5,233 nt of DNA from Chloroflexota bacterium (GTDB lineage Bacteria > Chloroflexota > Anaerolineae > Anaerolineales > Anaerolineaceae), in NCBI GenBank assembly GCA_023406965.1, contig JAEXTI010000123.1, forward strand, positions 1 to 5,233. The letters run 5' to 3'. Shown here piece by piece: positions 5,224 to 5,233 of the stretch. The translations under genes were made by a program, and so were the position numbers. Position 1 is the stretch's first letter; each line of letters starts with the position of its first letter. The notes below the pieces were generated by a model. It was not told the DNA's origin. It worked only from the letters and a program-made list of their open reading frames with translations, and did not search any database.

Positions 5224-5233
5224 GCTTAAGAAA

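Overview
The window suggests a moderately high-GC bacterium, most plausibly of the Chloroflexota (Anaerolineae-like). The clues are a Tat-exported lipoprotein glycosidase with a Pro/Gly/Thr-rich linker, a DUF2277 protein, a small helix-hairpin-helix protein, and dispersed GTAGGGG-headed palindromes between genes. This assignment is inference from gene content, not from a marker gene.

Layout. Bases 1-356 (+) are the C-terminal part of a PlsC-type acyltransferase cut by the window edge. It converges on an ADP-ribosylglycohydrolase (DraG family) gene at 466-1254 (-). The 109-bp gap holds a REPIN-like pair of inverted GTAGGGG palindromes whose first base triplets supply the acyltransferase stop codon. 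Everything from 466 onward lies on the minus strand.

Bases 1300 to about 1575 (-) encode only the helix-turn-helix end of an AraC-family regulator. Its reading frame runs without a canonical start into the 3' end of a GH3 beta-xylosidase/beta-glucosidase gene (1571-3928, -). Base composition jumps from about 47% to about 70% GC exactly there, so this looks like a recombination junction that removed the regulator's sensor domain. The GH3 enzyme carries a Tat signal, a lipobox, a proline-rich linker, both GH3 domains and a fibronectin-III-like C-terminus. It has a TTG start set by an internal GGAGG, a good sigma70-type promoter, and a 9+9 bp inverted repeat overlapping the -10, as expected for a repressor operator.

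Bases 3969-4201 hold no gene but contain a 41-bp two-tier palindrome and a second GTAGGGG-type hairpin. Bases 4202-5160 (-) are a tight three-gene operon with overlapping ends: a DinB/YfiT-like putative metalloenzyme, then a small helix-hairpin-helix protein, then DUF2277. A TATAAT promoter precedes it, and a near match to the Gram-positive-type LexA box sits at the predicted transcription start. The operon may therefore be DNA-damage inducible, and it is the best candidate here for an undescribed functional module.

The GH3 enzyme probably hydrolyses plant-derived xylo- or gluco-oligosaccharides at the cell surface. The other genes serve phospholipid synthesis, removal of ADP-ribose, and possibly a stress response. 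No RNA genes, CRISPR arrays, integrases or transposases were seen.
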